Below, piece after piece: positions 34,936 through 43,847 of a stretch of DNA of 64,000 nt. Both the position numbers and the translations under genes were made by a program. The notes beneath the pieces were generated by a model. That model searched no databases and was not told where the DNA came from. It saw only the letters and a list, made by a program, of their open reading frames with translations. Location: assembly GCA_018365995.1 (NCBI GenBank), contig JAGZIY010000009.1, positions 1 to 64,000 on the forward strand. Reading direction: 5' to 3'. The stretch is from Butyricicoccus pullicaecorum. Its GTDB lineage: Bacteria > Bacillota > Clostridia > Oscillospirales > Butyricicoccaceae. Within the stretch, counting starts at the first letter, position 1, and the number at the start of each line of letters is the position of its first letter.

Positions 34936-35679
34936 ATGTCCGGACATTCCAAGTGGCATAATATTGCCAAGCGTAAGGGCGCAAATGATGCAAAAAAAGC
35001 GAAAATTTTCACAAAAATCGGTCGTGAAATGGCAATCGCGATCAAAGAAGGCGGATCCCCGAATCCGGATATCAATGGACGTCTGCGCGATGTCATTGCA
35101 AAGGCAAAGGCAAACAATATGCCAAATGACAACATTAAGCGCATGTTGGACAAGTATTCTGGTGCGAATGGCAGCGTAGAATACGAGGCAATCAACTATG
35201 AGGGTTATGGTGTTGGCGGTGTTGCAGTCATCGTCGAGACATTGACCGATAACCGTAATCGTACCGCCGCAGATGTACGTCATCTGCTCGATAAATATGG
35301 TGCAGGCATGGGTGCAACCGGCTGTGTTGGCTGGCAGTTTGACCAGAAGGGTGTTATGATCATCGAGCGTGAGGAGCTTGACGAAGATGAAACCATGATG
35401 CTGGCACTAGATGCTGGGGCAGAGGATTTTCAGGCAGATGAGGAAACCTTTACAATCTATACCGCGCCAGCAGATTTTGGCACGGTGCGTGAGGCACTGG
35501 AGAATAAGGGAATACACTTTGTAGAGGCTGAGGTGGAAATGGTTCCGCAAAACTATATCCGTCTGGAGTCCGCTGAGGATATGGAGAAGATGCGCAAGCT
35601 TCTTGATAACCTTGAGGACAATGATGATGTACAGTCTGTTTGGCACAACTGGGAAAATGAGGACGAATTTGAGGGCTAA
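34936..35679 (+). CDS. yebC: YebC/PmpR family protein
   Basis: 247 residues. MSGHSKWHNIAKRKGANDAKKAKIF, GGSPNPDINGRLRDVIAKAKANNMPNDNI and RNRTAADVRHLLDKYG follow the family from end to end. YebC proteins act as DNA-binding regulators and, more recently, as translation factors for polyproline-type stalls. AAAAGGAGAATAGATATC precedes the start. It is monocistronic. Confidence 0.97.
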   Translation: MSGHSKWHNIAKRKGANDAKKAKIFTKIGREMAIAIKEGGSPNPDINGRLRDVIAKAKANNMPNDNIKRMLDKYSGANGSVEYEAINYEGYGVGGVAVIVETLTDNRNRTAADVRHLLDKYGAGMGATGCVGWQFDQKGVMIIEREELDEDETMMLALDAGAEDFQADEETFTIYTAPADFGTVREALENKGIHFVEAEVEMVPQNYIRLESAEDMEKMRKLLDNLEDNDDVQSVWHNWENEDEFEG

Positions 35680-35683
35680 TCCA

Positions 35684-35718
35684 TAAAAAAAGCGAGGGAA
35701 ATTTCCCTCGCTTTTTTT
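35684..35718. terminator. bidirectional terminator
   Basis: AAAAAAAGCGAGGGAAA / TTTCCCTCGCTTTTTTT, perfect, between yebC (+) and the MATE gene (-). Confidence 0.93.
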
Positions 35719-37015
35719 AATTTTCTGCGTTGGGTGCTTTTTTGTATGCCAGATATCGGAAAACAAGCGCAACACAAGCCATCAAGATTTGAACCACCGG
35801 GGTTGCGATCCAGACGCCTTCGAGATTGAAAAAACGCGGCAGGATTAAGAGTGTAACTGCCATCATCACCGGTTCCCCATAGACCATGACGTAGGCAAAG
35901 CGGTCTAGGTTGATGGAGTAAAAATAGGAAATAGTGACGCGCACAATGGCAATTGCCGGATATCCGATTGCAATGACGCAGAGCACATGTCCTACTATGG
36001 AAGCTGCATCTGGAGAGGAACCAAAAATTGCAGGGAACCATGCCCGTCCAAAAACGGTCAGCAGAGCGAAGGCAATCGAAAGTCCGAGTCCGATCCCGTA
36101 GGCAAGTTTGCGGATAAAGTGCAAATCCTTGGTGCGGGATTCCCCAAAATAAAGGCTCATAGTAGGCTGGCTGCCGTCACCAACGCCCTGTAAAATCAGC
36201 TGAATAACAATCGAAACATAGCTTACAACGGCATAGGCGGCAATTGCAAGCTCTCCGCCATATTGGACTGCGCCAAGATTGACGAGCATGATGACAAGAT
36301 TGGGGGATATGGTTAGTCCGAAGGGGGAAATACCTGTGGTAATGATGCGTGAAACCGCCCAACCCTGTGGAATGAGCATCTTTCGCGGGATATCATGCTC
36401 GGTGATGATTAGCATAATAAGGCACAGAAAGGCAGTAACCGCCTGTCCCAGAATGGTTGCAAGACCGGCGCCTGCCATTCCCATGCCTCCGCGAATCAAA
36501 ACGGCATCTAAAATGATGTTGGTGATAAACCCAGCCATCATGGCAAACATGGCGAATATAGAACGGTTAAGGTTGCGGAATATGGGTGCGAGTCCGGTTG
36601 CAAATACCTGAAAGGCAGTGCCCAGAATGATCATGCGGATATAGTCCAGCCCGCAGTCATAGACTGCGCCAGTGGCACCGAATAGGCGCAATAGATGGGG
36701 GTGAAGCGGCCATAAAATCAGCAGCAGCGCAATCGTTGCAAGAAACAGCATGGATATCGTCGTACCCAGAAAACGCTGGCGCTGGTCATCTTCTCCCCGC
36801 CCAAGACTGATGGACATGTGAATAGAGCCGCCCATTCCAATACCTGTTCCAACCGCCTGCAAAAGTGAGGTCATTGGATAAGCGATATTGATTCCGGCAA
36901 GCCCGCTGTCTCCGATATATTGCCCGACAAAGAAGCCGTCTACGATTGCATAAACACCGGAAAAGGCGAATGCCAGTACCGCGGGCAGCATTGTGAACAG
37001 ATAAGATCGAATCAA
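35717..37015 (-). CDS. MATE family efflux transporter
   Basis: 432 residues, about twelve membrane helices in two similar halves. The first half has AFSGVYAIVDGFFVGQYIGDSGLAGINIAYP, the second half GVGDGSQPTMSLYFGESR and AIVRVTISYFYSINLDRFAY, as in multi-antimicrobial extrusion proteins. It would export drugs or metabolites using Na+ or H+. Substrate unknown. It is monocistronic. Confidence 0.94.
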   Translation of the reverse strand: MIRSYLFTMLPAVLAFAFSGVYAIVDGFFVGQYIGDSGLAGINIAYPMTSLLQAVGTGIGMGGSIHMSISLGRGEDDQRQRFLGTTISMLFLATIALLLILWPLHPHLLRLFGATGAVYDCGLDYIRMIILGTAFQVFATGLAPIFRNLNRSIFAMFAMMAGFITNIILDAVLIRGGMGMAGAGLATILGQAVTAFLCLIMLIITEHDIPRKMLIPQGWAVSRIITTGISPFGLTISPNLVIMLVNLGAVQYGGELAIAAYAVVSYVSIVIQLILQGVGDGSQPTMSLYFGESRTKDLHFIRKLAYGIGLGLSIAFALLTVFGRAWFPAIFGSSPDAASIVGHVLCVIAIGYPAIAIVRVTISYFYSINLDRFAYVMVYGEPVMMAVTLLILPRFFNLEGVWIATPVVQILMACVALVFRYLAYKKAPNAEN

Positions 37016-37143
37016 CGTTGTTCCTCCCTTTTCTTTTGATACGTTATATCTAGCCGGAAAATTATATCATGCAGATAGATACTTGTCAAGCAATTGCATT
37101 TTGAATCAAAAAACAGAAATTTTGAGCGAGAAATACTGGGGAA

Positions 37144-37172
37144 AAAGGGTGCGGCAAATTGCCGCACCCTTT
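37144..37172 (-). terminator. terminator of a decayed minus-strand gene
   Basis: AAAGGGTGCGGCAA / TTGCCGCACCCTTT, perfect, followed on the minus strand by TTCCCC. It lies after the remnant 37173-37340. Confidence 0.75.
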
Positions 37173-37340
37173 GCGTGTCAATAGTTCCTGCGGAATGATA
37201 TCCTCCAGCCATGTTTGATTTTCTGTAAGATTGATGACAAACATGCGTCCGGCATGGCGGCCATATTTCGACTGATGATATTTGAACAACATACGATTTT
37301 TCTGACCGTGTCCAGAATTTCAATTTTGCCGATAGGGTGG
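37173..37340 (-). pseudogene. C-terminal remnant of an unidentified gene
   Basis: On the minus strand LSHPIGKIEILDTVRK in one frame continues in another frame as MLFKYHQSKYGRHAGRMFVI, then NLTENQTWLEDIIPQELLTR, which runs into the hairpin. The protein-like look, the frameshift, and an intact terminator directly downstream suggest a decayed gene end. I do not recognise the family. Confidence 0.35.
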
Positions 37341-37472
37341 GAGAGTGCATAGCACAAGGATGTTCTCTGCTCATTTTACATAGTATTTGCCTGTATGCTC
37401 TTTCTTAAAACAATCAACATGTTCGCGGTGTTATCGCTTCCCCCTATGGCATTGCTCCAAAAGCGACTATGT

Positions 37473-37952
37473 TCAGCTTTCGGTCTTTTGTTTTGGATAC
37501 AGCTTGGGAATCCGAAAACTCTGCTCGCCGTTTGCTTCATCAGACACGGTTCCCGCCGGAAAGTAAAGAATCAGATTGCCTTCTTCGTCCACCTCAAACT
37601 TTGTGGTTTCGTCAATGGTCACATAATCACTCAACGGCGTATCTTCTTCAATCGGGAAATAACGAATCTCCGGATTTTTATCCATGCGGTTGCCCATTTG
37701 CATCGTGATGGTGTCTGTCAAGTAATCCATATAGTCTTCTCCCAGCAGTTCTTCCAGTGTGGCAGTTTTCTGCCCATCAGGGGAAGACTCTGTGTCAGGT
37801 GAGTCTGTTTTCGTTTCAGTTGTTGTTTCCTGCGGCGCAGTTTCCTTGCCACTGCTATTTTCCACAGCAGGCGTGCTACAGGAAGCGAGCACCAGTGTGC
37901 TGAGCATCAGCGTCAAAACAGTCAACATCCGCAGCCAGTTCTTTTTCATCAT
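37473..37952 (-). CDS. small lipoprotein of the sigma/anti-sigma operon
   Basis: 159 residues from the ATG at 37952 (AGGAGG upstream). Signal with lipobox LASC near residue 25, then a Thr/Glu/Ser-rich linker (KETAPQETTTETKTDSPD), then a short acidic domain without a recognised family (ELLGEDYMDYLTDTITMQMG). It follows another lipoprotein and the sigma factor on the same strand and may be part of the same regulon. Confidence 0.75.
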   Translation of the reverse strand: MMKKNWLRMLTVLTLMLSTLVLASCSTPAVENSSGKETAPQETTTETKTDSPDTESSPDGQKTATLEELLGEDYMDYLTDTITMQMGNRMDKNPEIRYFPIEEDTPLSDYVTIDETTKFEVDEEGNLILYFPAGTVSDEANGEQSFRIPKLYPKQKTES

Positions 37953-38034
37953 AAATTCCTCCTTAGTTGTCTTGCTCTGTAAGTTTTCGGTGCAGTGGTA
38001 TTGACCCATCAATATTCCCGTTTATATCGAAGAT

Positions 38035-38550
38035 TCAATAGTTGATTCCCACAATGGCCAGACTTCCCGCCACAACACCAAACACCACATTCGGATATCC
38101 GCTCTTTGATAGAGAAAATCCTGCTTTGCTGGGTTTCAATCCGTCAATATCCGCCTCAGTAATTTCTGTGAGCAAATCTTCCGTAAAGACCTTCTCAGCG
38201 TCCAGCGCGATTAGTTCCTCTCGGGATTCAATGGACGCGCTCCCTACATAAAGAGGATATGATGCCAGATCTGCCAGCCCTTCCAGATTCTTCTCCGCCA
38301 CAACAGCTTGAATCTTCTCCGCAAAAGTGGCCGCAGCGGCGGCATCCACGGCAAAGTTATCCTCGTAGAAGACCAGCTCCGTATTCGGCACTTCCTTAGA
38401 TGGCTGTTGCTCATCTTCCTCCAAAACATCAGGCTGCTGATACTGCGGGGGTTTCTCTTCTTCTCCCACAGGACTGCCGTTTTGTCCGCATCCCGCTATC
38501 AGCAGGAATAGAATACCTGCAAGTACCAACGTGATCCCTCTTTTTTGCAT
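38035..38550 (-). CDS. lipoprotein, unknown function
   Basis: 171 residues. Signal with lipobox IAGC near residues 18-21, then a Pro/Gln/Glu linker, then a domain beginning ELVFYEDNFAVDAAAAATFAEKIQ and ending SGYPNVVFGVVAGSLAIVGI, an NTF2-like or steroid-delta-isomerase-like outline by eye only. It lies 100 bases after the anti-sigma gene. Role not known. Confidence 0.75.
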   Translation of the reverse strand: MQKRGITLVLAGILFLLIAGCGQNGSPVGEEEKPPQYQQPDVLEEDEQQPSKEVPNTELVFYEDNFAVDAAAAATFAEKIQAVVAEKNLEGLADLASYPLYVGSASIESREELIALDAEKVFTEDLLTEITEADIDGLKPSKAGFSLSKSGYPNVVFGVVAGSLAIVGINY

Positions 38551-38650
38551 TTATCTCGATCCTTTCAACAGGAAATTTTCGATATTTCCCGCAAAAATAT
38601 TCTTGGTTGGTTAGACGCTGCAACGACCAAAAAGTTTCTGCTGCCGTATG

Positions 38651-39505
38651 TTATTTTTCCGGAATTTCGTCAGCAAGTCCGCTTTCTACGGCAAGCTTTA
38701 TATCGCTGCCATATAGCGCCTCTATCGACTGCAACGCCGCATTGGCTTCGGTTTCGGTCTCATACTGTCCAATCGTAATGATATACTCACCGCTTTGAGT
38801 CCGCAGTTGTGTGGCCTCGCCTTTATACCGTTCAGAAAGCAGACCCAACTGCTCGCCGTATGGAACTGCTTCTGAGCGAAGATAGTAAACCGTCTGTTCT
38901 GGCTGATACGCGGGGTCAGGATAAAAACGCATAGAAAGCGCACCCGGCTCTGCAAGTTCGGTGATTTCATAAGTATAACCGCTGTTCAGCACAATGGTAA
39001 AGCCATACATGGAATCGTCCCCGATCATGGTACGGTAGACATCTTGAACCGCTTCGGTCGCAAGCAGACTTCCCTGAATCGTCTCATAATCGAGCGTACG
39101 GACGCCATGCAGCGTCAGAACGATGCGGTTTGGTGCCAGCAGGTGTGAAACCGTATATGCAGGAGCTGTATCCAACTCGCCGCGGCTGCTTTCAAAGCAT
39201 AATTTCACCGTCTCTCCGTTCGCCTCTGCTTTAGTATGTACACCGTCTGTACGCTCTCCGCCGCCTCCTATACGCAGCATTCGCACCACACTGCCGATGA
39301 TCGAAAGCCGAGACGCATAGGCGTAGACCGGCGTTATATTGGCACCCAAAAATGCAATACAGCATACAGCGGCAATACTGACCGCCCATCTGCGCAAATA
39401 TCTGGTTCGTTTTTCCCGTGCAGCTCTCTTCATGGAACTCCTAATGATCTGATCCAGATCTTCCGGAATCGGGATCTTATCATAATACTCTTTTCCCACG
39501 TTCAA
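38651..39505 (-). CDS. anti-sigma factor, membrane-anchored, with SPOR-like C-terminus
   Basis: About 284 residues starting at TTG 39505, which has GGAGG 8 bases upstream and overlaps the sigma gene by 26 bases. A soluble N-terminus (KIPIPEDLDQIIRSSMKRA) faces the cytoplasm, one membrane helix follows (WAVSIAAVCCIAFLGANI), then an extracytoplasmic DUF4179-like domain. The last about 40 residues (GEYIITIGQYETETEANAAL) resemble a SPOR domain, which binds denuded peptidoglycan. It should inhibit the upstream ECF sigma. Confidence 0.8.
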   Translation of the reverse strand: MNVGKEYYDKIPIPEDLDQIIRSSMKRAAREKRTRYLRRWAVSIAAVCCIAFLGANITPVYAYASRLSIIGSVVRMLRIGGGGERTDGVHTKAEANGETVKLCFESSRGELDTAPAYTVSHLLAPNRIVLTLHGVRTLDYETIQGSLLATEAVQDVYRTMIGDDSMYGFTIVLNSGYTYEITELAEPGALSMRFYPDPAYQPEQTVYYLRSEAVPYGEQLGLLSERYKGEATQLRTQSGEYIITIGQYETETEANAALQSIEALYGSDIKLAVESGLADEIPEK

Positions 39506-40004
39506 GGTCTGTGCCTCCTTTCTCCAAATATAGCCGCATTTTATGCAAAGCACGGTACAGTCTGGATTTTACAGTAGATTCTGGTTCCTGCAGAACCTTT
39601 GATATCTCAAGAAACGTGTATTCCTCAAAATACCGCAGCGTCACACAAACCCTGTCTTTTTCACTTAGTGCATCGAGGGCTTTGAATAGATCCATAGAAT
39701 CTTCTGGAATCAATTCTTTCTCCGGAACAGCTACTACTTCCAATACCGTGTCCTCGCAGAAAATAAGCCGTGATCGCTCACGCATCAAATCAATAGCCAC
39801 ATTAAAAACAATCCGGGTAATCCATGTGTCAAGATATTCTGGCGCTTTCAAGGTATGCAGGCTTTTCAGTCCTCGGTAGGCTGCTTCTCCCACAATATCC
39901 AGCGCATCATGCTCGTTTTTCGCGTAGGAGTACGCAATCCGGTAGTATTTTTCTTTTTTAGCTTGAAATACCTGTGCAAATTGCGCTTGACTTATGCCCA
40001 CCAC
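39480..40004 (-). CDS. ECF-type RNA polymerase sigma factor
   Basis: 174 residues from a GTG start with AAGGGGAG upstream. Region 2 is visible in YYRIAYSYAKNEHDALDIVGEAAYRGLKSL and TWITRIVFNVAIDLMRERSR, and region 4 in LSEKDRVCVTLRYFEEYTFLEISKVLQEPESTVKSRLYRAL. It resembles the SigV/SigM-type ECF groups of Firmicutes, which answer to cell-envelope stress. It is cotranscribed with its anti-sigma factor. Confidence 0.93.
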   Translation of the reverse strand: MVGISQAQFAQVFQAKKEKYYRIAYSYAKNEHDALDIVGEAAYRGLKSLHTLKAPEYLDTWITRIVFNVAIDLMRERSRLIFCEDTVLEVVAVPEKELIPEDSMDLFKALDALSEKDRVCVTLRYFEEYTFLEISKVLQEPESTVKSRLYRALHKMRLYLEKGGTDLERGKRVL

Positions 40005-40520
40005 GCATCTCCCCTTTCTCTGTTCGCAGACAAATACTCACTCGGTCTTGTGTCCCCTTACATCTATTAGACGTTCTTTTATGCAAAAACGACGCACCCT
40101 GTTAAAAAAATTTGCTGCCCGACCCGAACGGTGACTCAGAATAAAATAAGTTGGAAACAACCCAGCAAGCAGGACAGCCACATTTTATATATTGACTAAA
40201 AAGAGCCAAACAGGGCGGGAAGTGGTGTGACATCACACCACTTCCCAACCTGACGTACCTTCAGGTACAGCGGACTGATGACCTTCTGCGCAGTATGCAG
40301 ATTTTCCTGCAAATCGAACTCATTACGCTCACTTCCATGGAATTTTGCTTGTGGTTTTATATGCGCAGTATCCCATTTTTGCATAAAAATGGAAATAAGA
40401 GATTGAAAAATATGCAATTTGCATGAGGTGGGACGGATAAGGGTGCGCTGTTCAAATAGAATAGAATCTGATATACTGGAAACAAATCTATATTTTATAA
40501 AAGATGAGAGGCGAAGGACT
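40005..40520. other. 516-base divergent intergenic region
   Basis: Between the sigma factor (-) and AlaX gene (+). It holds the palindrome at 40217-40246 and a minus-strand frame at 40196-40417 (MQKWDTAHIKPQAKFHGSER) without a convincing ribosome binding site. A weak TATACT lies at 40472-40477 before AlaX. No other feature seen. Confidence 0.4.
40217..40246. repeat. perfect 14-bp palindrome with 2-base centre
   Basis: GGGAAGTGGTGTGA - CA - TCACACCACTTCCC. It lies between the divergent sigma factor and AlaX genes. There is no T run, so it is not a standard terminator in either direction; a protein-binding site or the end of a lost gene are possible. Confidence 0.5.
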
Positions 40521-41675
40521 TTGCAGGATACCTTATTTTATCGTGATGCCTATGTACGTACCTTTGATGCGGTTGTAGTAGATTGCAAACCATCTGTGCA
40601 GGGGTTTGAGGTTGTTTTATCGGATACTGCATTTTATCCAGAGGGCGGCGGACAGCCGGGAGATACCGGAGTTCTGGGTGGCGTGCGGGTATGGGATACC
40701 AAGGAAAAAGAGGGACACATCGTACATTTTTGTGATGCAGCGCTGTCAGTTGGGGACACTGTTCACGGCGAGTTGGATTGGGAGCGCCGGTTTCGGCATA
40801 TGCAGTCGCATACCGGAGAGCATATTTTTTCGGGGATTGCGCATGCGCTATATGGCTGTGAGAATGTGGGGTTCCACATGAGCCAGAACTGCGTTACGAT
40901 TGACTTCGATCGTGCCCTGACTGCCGAGCAGGTTGCCGAAATCGAGCGGCAGACAAACGAAGCAGTCTTTGCCAATGCGCCAACGATTGTGCAGTATCCG
41001 ACACCTGAGGTCTTGCGGACATTAGACTATCGAAGCAAGAAGGAACTGACGGGAACGGTGCGATTGGTGGAGACCGGCGGTCGGGATTTGTGCGCATGCT
41101 GTGGACTGCATGTTGCGAGAAGCGGGGAGGTTGGGTGCGTCAAGGTTGGCATACAGACCCCGCATCGTGGTGGAATCCGTATGACACTGCGCATCGGTTG
41201 GGACGCGCTGCGTGATTATCACCAAAGGCAAAAGCAGACCACAGATATTTCCCACCTTTTATCTGCTAAGCCAGATGAAATCGTGGAGGCCGTACAGAGA
41301 ATGACAGAGCAGAATGATGTCTATAAGGCACAGGTGATTGCGCTGCATGATGAAATCTTTCGCTTACGGGCGCAGGCACTTCCAAAGGAAGCAGACAAGC
41401 TATGGCAGTTTGCAGAAGGTCTGACTCCGGTGGAAACCAGACGTTTTGCCGATGTTCTGGCAGAACAGGCAGAATGGGCAGCTGTATTTACAGATACCGG
41501 GGAAAATCACTGGCAGTATGCAGTTTGCAGTCATACGCTGGACGTGCGCGCCATCTGCCAAGCGCTCAATACAACATTCCATGGACATGGCGGCGGGAAA
41601 CCGGCGGTGGTGCAGGGCGCAATCCATGCGGCACGTGCGCAAATTGAAGCGTTTTGTGAGGAATATATGTTGTAA
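40521..41675 (+). CDS. AlaX-like alanyl-tRNA editing protein with DHHA1 domain
   Basis: About 384 residues from TTG 40521 (GAAGGACT upstream; longer N-terminal extension is not protein-like). The editing domain is seen in YPEGGGQPGDTG and RFRHMQSHTGEHIFSG with the HxxxH zinc site, then CACCGLHVARSGEVG with the Cys/His ligands. The C-terminal DHHA1 domain ends in NTTFHGHGGGKPAVVQGA. It removes mischarged amino acids (Ser) from tRNA-Ala. Followed after 15 bases by a DUF1653 gene. Confidence 0.9.
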   Translation: MQDTLFYRDAYVRTFDAVVVDCKPSVQGFEVVLSDTAFYPEGGGQPGDTGVLGGVRVWDTKEKEGHIVHFCDAALSVGDTVHGELDWERRFRHMQSHTGEHIFSGIAHALYGCENVGFHMSQNCVTIDFDRALTAEQVAEIERQTNEAVFANAPTIVQYPTPEVLRTLDYRSKKELTGTVRLVETGGRDLCACCGLHVARSGEVGCVKVGIQTPHRGGIRMTLRIGWDALRDYHQRQKQTTDISHLLSAKPDEIVEAVQRMTEQNDVYKAQVIALHDEIFRLRAQALPKEADKLWQFAEGLTPVETRRFADVLAEQAEWAAVFTDTGENHWQYAVCSHTLDVRAICQALNTTFHGHGGGKPAVVQGAIHAARAQIEAFCEEYML

Positions 41676-41690
41676 GGAGGAAACTGGCAG

Positions 41691-41921
41691 ATGCGTGAAA
41701 TTTATCCGGGGCGGCGTTACCGTCATTTTAAGGGGAATTTATATCAGGTCATATTGATTGCGCGCCACTCGGAGACACAGGAACCAATGGTCGTATATCA
41801 AGCGCTCTATGGAGACTATGGCTTTTATGTTAGACCTTATAATATGTTTGCGAGTGCTGTGGATCGTAAAAAATATCCAGAGGCGGAGCAGGAATATCGC
41901 TTTGCCCTTGTGGAGGATTAA
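41691..41921 (+). CDS. DUF1653 domain protein
   Basis: 76 residues. The start [20 protein letters not shown] and the phrase [21 protein letters not shown] follow DUF1653, a small beta-rich domain of unknown function. GGAGGAAACTGGCAG precedes the start. Cotranscribed with the AlaX gene. Confidence 0.92.
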   Translation: MREIYPGRRYRHFKGNLYQVILIARHSETQEPMVVYQALYGDYGFYVRPYNMFASAVDRKKYPEAEQEYRFALVED

Positions 41922-41923
41922 AA

Positions 41924-41963
41924 AAACCGCCGCGTAGAACTTACTTCTCTATGCGGCGGTTTC
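41924..41963. terminator. bidirectional terminator
   Basis: AAACCGCCGCGTAGA / TCTATGCGGCGGTTT with a G-U pair; A/T runs on both sides. It lies between DUF1653 (+) and the next gene (-). Confidence 0.87.
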
Positions 41964-41965
41964 TC

Positions 41966-42406
41966 TTATTTCATTTCGTCGAGCGGAATTTCTTCCTTTT
42001 CCTCAGGGACGGTATCAGGCTCTTGGGGGGCTTTTTCAACGATGGGGATTTCCTCTGCCTCGAAGGGAACTGCGTCTGGCTGTGGCTGTTCGACAGGGGT
42101 GTCTTTGGGCTTGTCGGAACTGTCAGTCGAGGAATCCGTAATATCGTCCTTCATTTGTGCCAAGCGCAGATTGTTTTCTGCGATGCGCAGCTGACATGCA
42201 CGAATACGGTCACATTCTGTGGCGAATGCCGCATCTGGTGCATCGCCATATAGTTCAAAGTACATTTTGCCGATTGCGAGATATGCACGGCGCATTGCGT
42301 CCTCATCTGCCATGTTGTCGGTTTTGAGTTTTGCGATTGCCACACCGCTTTGCATCATTTCGGTTGCTTTTCCGCGCAAATCATCTAATTTATCGAGTAG
42401 AGCCAT
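41966..42406 (-). CDS. hypothetical helical protein with acidic, Pro/Glu-rich tail
   Basis: 146 residues from the ATG at 42406 (GGAGGCTGGTTTT upstream). The N-terminal about 85 residues are helical (LLDKLDDLRGKATEMMQSGV, AMRRAYLAIGKMYFELYGD). The tail after residue about 90 is disordered, with TDSSDKPKDTPVEQPQPDA and ending EEIPLDEMK. Similar proteins in relatives often carry a zinc ribbon in place of the tail, but none is seen here. Function unknown. Confidence 0.75.
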   Translation of the reverse strand: MALLDKLDDLRGKATEMMQSGVAIAKLKTDNMADEDAMRRAYLAIGKMYFELYGDAPDAAFATECDRIRACQLRIAENNLRLAQMKDDITDSSTDSSDKPKDTPVEQPQPDAVPFEAEEIPIVEKAPQEPDTVPEEKEEIPLDEMK

Positions 42407-42619
42407 AAAACCAGCCTCCAATCAAAGTTTCTTATAAGCTATTGTACATGGGTTTGTAGAAAACGTCAAACAAAAACTGACAAGTACATAAAAAATTAAC
42501 AAATTGCATAAAACAATGGTCGAAAAATGGAGAATTGTCACGGACTGTTGGTTGCAAAGGAGAACGGTGTATGGTATGCTAACAAAAAGGTGTTTGGCAG
42601 TATTTTCACAAACTGGAGA

Positions 42620-42633
42620 TGTGCACGGGCACA
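42620..42633. promoter_or_regulatory. operator-like site 1 (upstream of the LacI-type gene)
   Basis: TGTGCACGGGCACA, a near-palindrome with half sites TGTGC/GCACA, 38 bases before the regulator start. Sites 2 and 3 share its core. Confidence 0.55.
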
Positions 42634-42670
42634 TAAAGAGAGAGATGGAGAGGAAAAGGACAGAGGGAAT

Positions 42671-43690
42671 ATGGCAGTTACTTTGCGGCAGATTGCAGAA
42701 TTTGCAGGGGTTTCTCGCGGAACCGTAGATCGCGTCATTAACAATCGTGGGCATGTAAATGAGGAGGTGGAGGCGCGTGTTCGACAGATTGCAGCCGAAT
42801 TGGGCTATGAGCCGAATCCGGTAGGACGTGCCTTGGCACGCGCCAAAACAAACCTGAAAATTGGTTTTTTGATACAGTCGGTAGAGACACCAACCATGCA
42901 GACTGTGGCAAAGGGGGCGGAACAGGCGGCAGCAGGATTAAAGGCACAAGGGGTAGAGGTACTGATTCGCAAGCTGGAGTCCCTTGGGGAACGGCGTGAG
43001 TTGGACGCCATTGAGGCACTTGTGAAAGAGGGAATTAAGGGACTTGCGGTTACCCCTAGTGATTCGCAGGCGGTTTGTGAGGTGCTCGATCAGGTGATTG
43101 AAAAGGGAATTCCGGTCGTGACGGTCAATAGTGATGCACCACGCAGCAAACGGATGTGTTTTGTGGGGATAGACAATAGCCGCGGAGGACGTATAGCAGC
43201 GGGACTTGCGCGCTCTATGCTGCCCGCAGGCGGCAAGATGCTTGCGCTGTCTGCGCATCCCAACAATCATGGACATCGTGCCAGATATTTAAGCTTTGCT
43301 GAAGAATTGTCAAGGATTGCGTCGGATATTGAGCTTTTACCCTTACAGCATTGCTTTAATCGGGATGATTATGCCTATGAATTGACACTCCGAGCGTTGG
43401 AGGAGAATCCAGATCTCGATGTGATCTATGTAACGGCGCATGGACAGCATGGGGCATGCTGCGCGATTGAGAAAGCCGCGCGGCATGTGCGGGTGATTGC
43501 CTACGATGTAACCCCTCAAAATTGTATTGATCTTACAGAGGGGAAAATTGAGTTTGTCATTGATCAGAATGCGTTTGTGCAGGGAACACAGCCAATCGAA
43601 CTGTTATATCGCTATCTGATTTATGGAGAACAGCCGGAAACACCAGAAATGTACACAGATATTCTCATAAAAACACGATATAATATCTAA
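42671..43690 (+). CDS. LacI family transcriptional regulator
   Basis: 339 residues from the ATG at 42671 (GAGGGAAT upstream). HTH: TLRQIAEFAGVSRGTVDRVINNRGHVNEEV, with the hinge helix NPVGRALARAKTN. The periplasmic-binding-like effector domain follows, with LKIGFLIQSVETPTMQTVAKGAEQAAAG and VPVVTVNSD-type (IPVVTVNSDAPRSKRMCFVG) sugar-site features. It is followed by a terminator and then the SLC5 symporter. The operator sites in front of both genes suggest autoregulation and control of the symporter. Confidence 0.93.
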   Translation: MAVTLRQIAEFAGVSRGTVDRVINNRGHVNEEVEARVRQIAAELGYEPNPVGRALARAKTNLKIGFLIQSVETPTMQTVAKGAEQAAAGLKAQGVEVLIRKLESLGERRELDAIEALVKEGIKGLAVTPSDSQAVCEVLDQVIEKGIPVVTVNSDAPRSKRMCFVGIDNSRGGRIAAGLARSMLPAGGKMLALSAHPNNHGHRARYLSFAEELSRIASDIELLPLQHCFNRDDYAYELTLRALEENPDLDVIYVTAHGQHGACCAIEKAARHVRVIAYDVTPQNCIDLTEGKIEFVIDQNAFVQGTQPIELLYRYLIYGEQPETPEMYTDILIKTRYNI

Positions 43691-43710
43691 CATAGTATAA
43701 CAATATGCAC

Positions 43711-43740
43711 AGGGTGCCCCGTGTTGGGGTGCCTTTCTTT
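43711..43740 (+). terminator. Rho-independent terminator
   Basis: GGTGCCCC / GGGGTGCC with a 5-base loop, followed by TTTCTTTTG, just after the LacI-type gene. Confidence 0.8.
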
Positions 43741-43749
43741 TGTATAGAG

Positions 43750-43763
43750 TGTTCACGGGCACA
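43750..43763. promoter_or_regulatory. operator-like site 2
   Basis: TGTTCACGGGCACA. It matches site 1 at 13 of 14 bases and continues ATAAA as site 1 does. It lies in the region upstream of the symporter. Confidence 0.55.
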
Positions 43764-43847
43764 TAAATTAACGTCGAATCGCATAAAAATGACATCGAAT
43801 ATTTGTATACTTGCATGAAAATTGATAGATAATGTCTATTTATGTTG

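Noticed and set aside
40196..40417. 73-codon minus-strand frame containing KWDTAHIKPQAKFHGSER
   Set aside because: No convincing ribosome binding site, and half of it is the palindrome region read as codons.
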